Positions 12,151 through 12,967 of a DNA stretch of 12,967 nucleotides are shown piece by piece. Position 1 is the stretch's first letter, and each line of letters opens with the position of its first letter. The DNA lies in contig JAKSKC010000034.1 of the NCBI GenBank assembly GCA_024401945.1, positions 1 through 12,967 of the forward strand. The letters are read 5' to 3'. The notes beneath the pieces were generated by a model, which worked only from the letters and a program-made list of their open reading frames with translations, searched no databases and was not told where the DNA came from. A program made the translations under genes and the position numbers. The DNA comes from Bacteroidales bacterium. GTDB lineage: Bacteria; Bacteroidota; Bacteroidia; Bacteroidales; UBA932.

Positions 12151-12967
12151 ATGAACAATATCCTGAAAAACAACATATCCTCCATAATACTTCTGGCTTC
12201 AGTGGCCGCAGGTGCCGCCTTCGGTGCAATATTCGGAGAAAAGGCCCGCGTTGTAGCCCCCATAGGCCAGATCTTCATGAACCTTCTGTTCACGCTTGTG
12301 GTTCCGGTAGTGTTCTTCAGCGTTTCATCTTCGATATGCAACATGAAGAAGAACGGCATAATGGGAAAGACCATGGGGAGGATAATCCTCGTATTCCTGG
12401 GAATGTCCATAATCGCCGCCATCGTCGGATATATCCTTATGCTGCTGATCAGTCCGATAGAGGATCTGGACAGGAGCTATATACTTTCGGTTGTCAAGAT
12501 AGGCGAGATACATGACCCCGTATCGGCGGGTGACACCCTGGTGCACGCCCTCACGTCGGACGACTTCTTCTCCCTGTTCTCAAAATCTAACCTGCTTCCC
12601 CTCATAGTGTTCGCCGTTCTTTTCGGCGTGGGTACGGCAATGGCCGGGGCTGACAGGATAGCCGGATTGCTCCAGCAGGGAATGGATGTCACCATCAAGA
12701 TGATGAACGTGGTGATGATGCTGGCACCTGTAGGACTCGGCTGCTATTTCGCAGACACTATAGCAACCGTGGGGAGCCAGATAATAGGAGGATACCTCAG
12801 GGTGTTCATAATATTCGCGATCATCGCGGTAGTCTTCTTCTTCGTGGATGAATTCAAGGTAATGAACCTCTGCGACAGACACTACGTTATCAAGCTCTAC
12901 GAGGCGCTGATGGGACGCGAACCCGCCGAGGACGAGATAGAGGCTTGGGTATGGCGTCTGCAGCAGG
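12151..12967 (+). CDS. Dicarboxylate/amino-acid:cation symporter, N-terminal half, then foreign sequence
   Basis: The frame stays open for 272 codons to the right edge. Residues 1 to about 231 look like the first half of a sodium- or proton-coupled dicarboxylate/glutamate symporter (DAACS/GltP family): hydrophobic first segment, IGQIFMNLLFTLVVPVVFFSV (38-58), NLLPLIVFAVLFGVGTAM (147-164) and MMLAPVGLGCYFADT (189-203). The family is usually about 400 residues and should continue with further TM segments, the Ser-rich hairpin and the NMDGT substrate site. Instead the sequence changes abruptly after VVFFF (227-231) to a charged, soluble sequence resembling DUF4214. The symporter is therefore broken or artificially joined. 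Start: ATG 19 bp after a TAnnTTTG box. Confidence 0.82.
   Translation, partial: MNNILKNNISSIILLASVAAGAAFGAIFGEKARVVAPIGQIFMNLLFTLVVPVVFFSVSSSICNMKKNGIMGKTMGRIILVFLGMSIIAAIVGYILMLLISPIEDLDRSYILSVVKIGEIHDPVSAGDTLVHALTSDDFFSLFSKSNLLPLIVFAVLFGVGTAMAGADRIAGLLQQGMDVTIKMMNVVMMLAPVGLGCYFADTIATVGSQIIGGYLRVFIIFAIIAVVFFFVDEFKVMNLCDRHYVIKLYEALMGREPAEDEIEAWVWRLQQ
12847..12967 (+). other. DUF4214-like segment fused in frame to the symporter
   Basis: From residue 233 the frame encodes DEFKVMNLCDRHYV, then KLYEALMGREP (248-258) and a stretch ending WVWRLQQ (266-272). This follows the DUF4214 pattern as I know it from extracellular proteins of Lachnospiraceae and related Firmicutes: EF, then YV..LY....GREP, then W...L..G. 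It has no membrane segment and no resemblance to the symporter family. The breakpoint is probably within about 12835-12850. Confidence 0.6.

Overview
The window looks like a housekeeping stretch of a Bacteroidota genome, most likely order Bacteroidales, with fairly high GC. The reasons are: several promoters of the Bacteroidota form (a TAnnTTTG -7 element, three of them with a TTTG -33 element 19-20 bp upstream); starts with little or no Shine-Dalgarno sequence; a tRNA without an encoded CCA; an ArgR regulator followed directly by an arginine-type GNAT acyltransferase; and protein sequences that resemble Bacteroidales MutL, single-chain SdaA and the DUF5009-type acyltransferase. Several intergenic stretches are AT-rich, whereas the genes are rich in GGC/GCC/AGG and also in ATA isoleucine codons.

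Layout. Positions 1-3377 (minus strand): a metal-exporter-like permease, L-serine ammonia-lyase (sdaA), the arginine repressor (argR) under its own operator-covered promoter, and a GNAT acyltransferase cut by the left edge. Positions 3401-3601 (plus): a tRNA with CAT anticodon, its promoter and a terminator. Positions 3646-6948 (plus): a tightly packed cluster of a one-TM small protein, mutL, a rhomboid protease and a Sua5/YrdC-type threonylcarbamoyl-AMP synthase. Positions 6945-8357 (minus): galE, converging on the previous gene and sharing a CTAG with it, then a small Cys-rich lipoprotein gene with its own strong promoter and terminator. Positions 8365-12110 (minus): an operon-like run radA, rsmE, a multi-TM acyltransferase and a YfcE-type phosphoesterase, with start/stop overlaps or 1-nt spacing. 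Positions 12124-12967 (plus): a dicarboxylate/amino-acid:cation symporter whose second half is replaced by an unrelated DUF4214-like sequence up to the right edge.

No mobile element, CRISPR array, toxin-antitoxin or defence module is visible, and I do not see a clear new multi-gene system. The points most worth a second look are the Cys-rich lipoprotein built on a 9-bp tandem repeat, the MutL with substitutions in both its ATPase signature and its endonuclease motif, the swapped 54/58 bases in the tRNA T-loop, the Cys cluster at the end of the arginine-linked GNAT, and the probable chimeric junction near 12840. All family names come from reading motifs, not from a database search.
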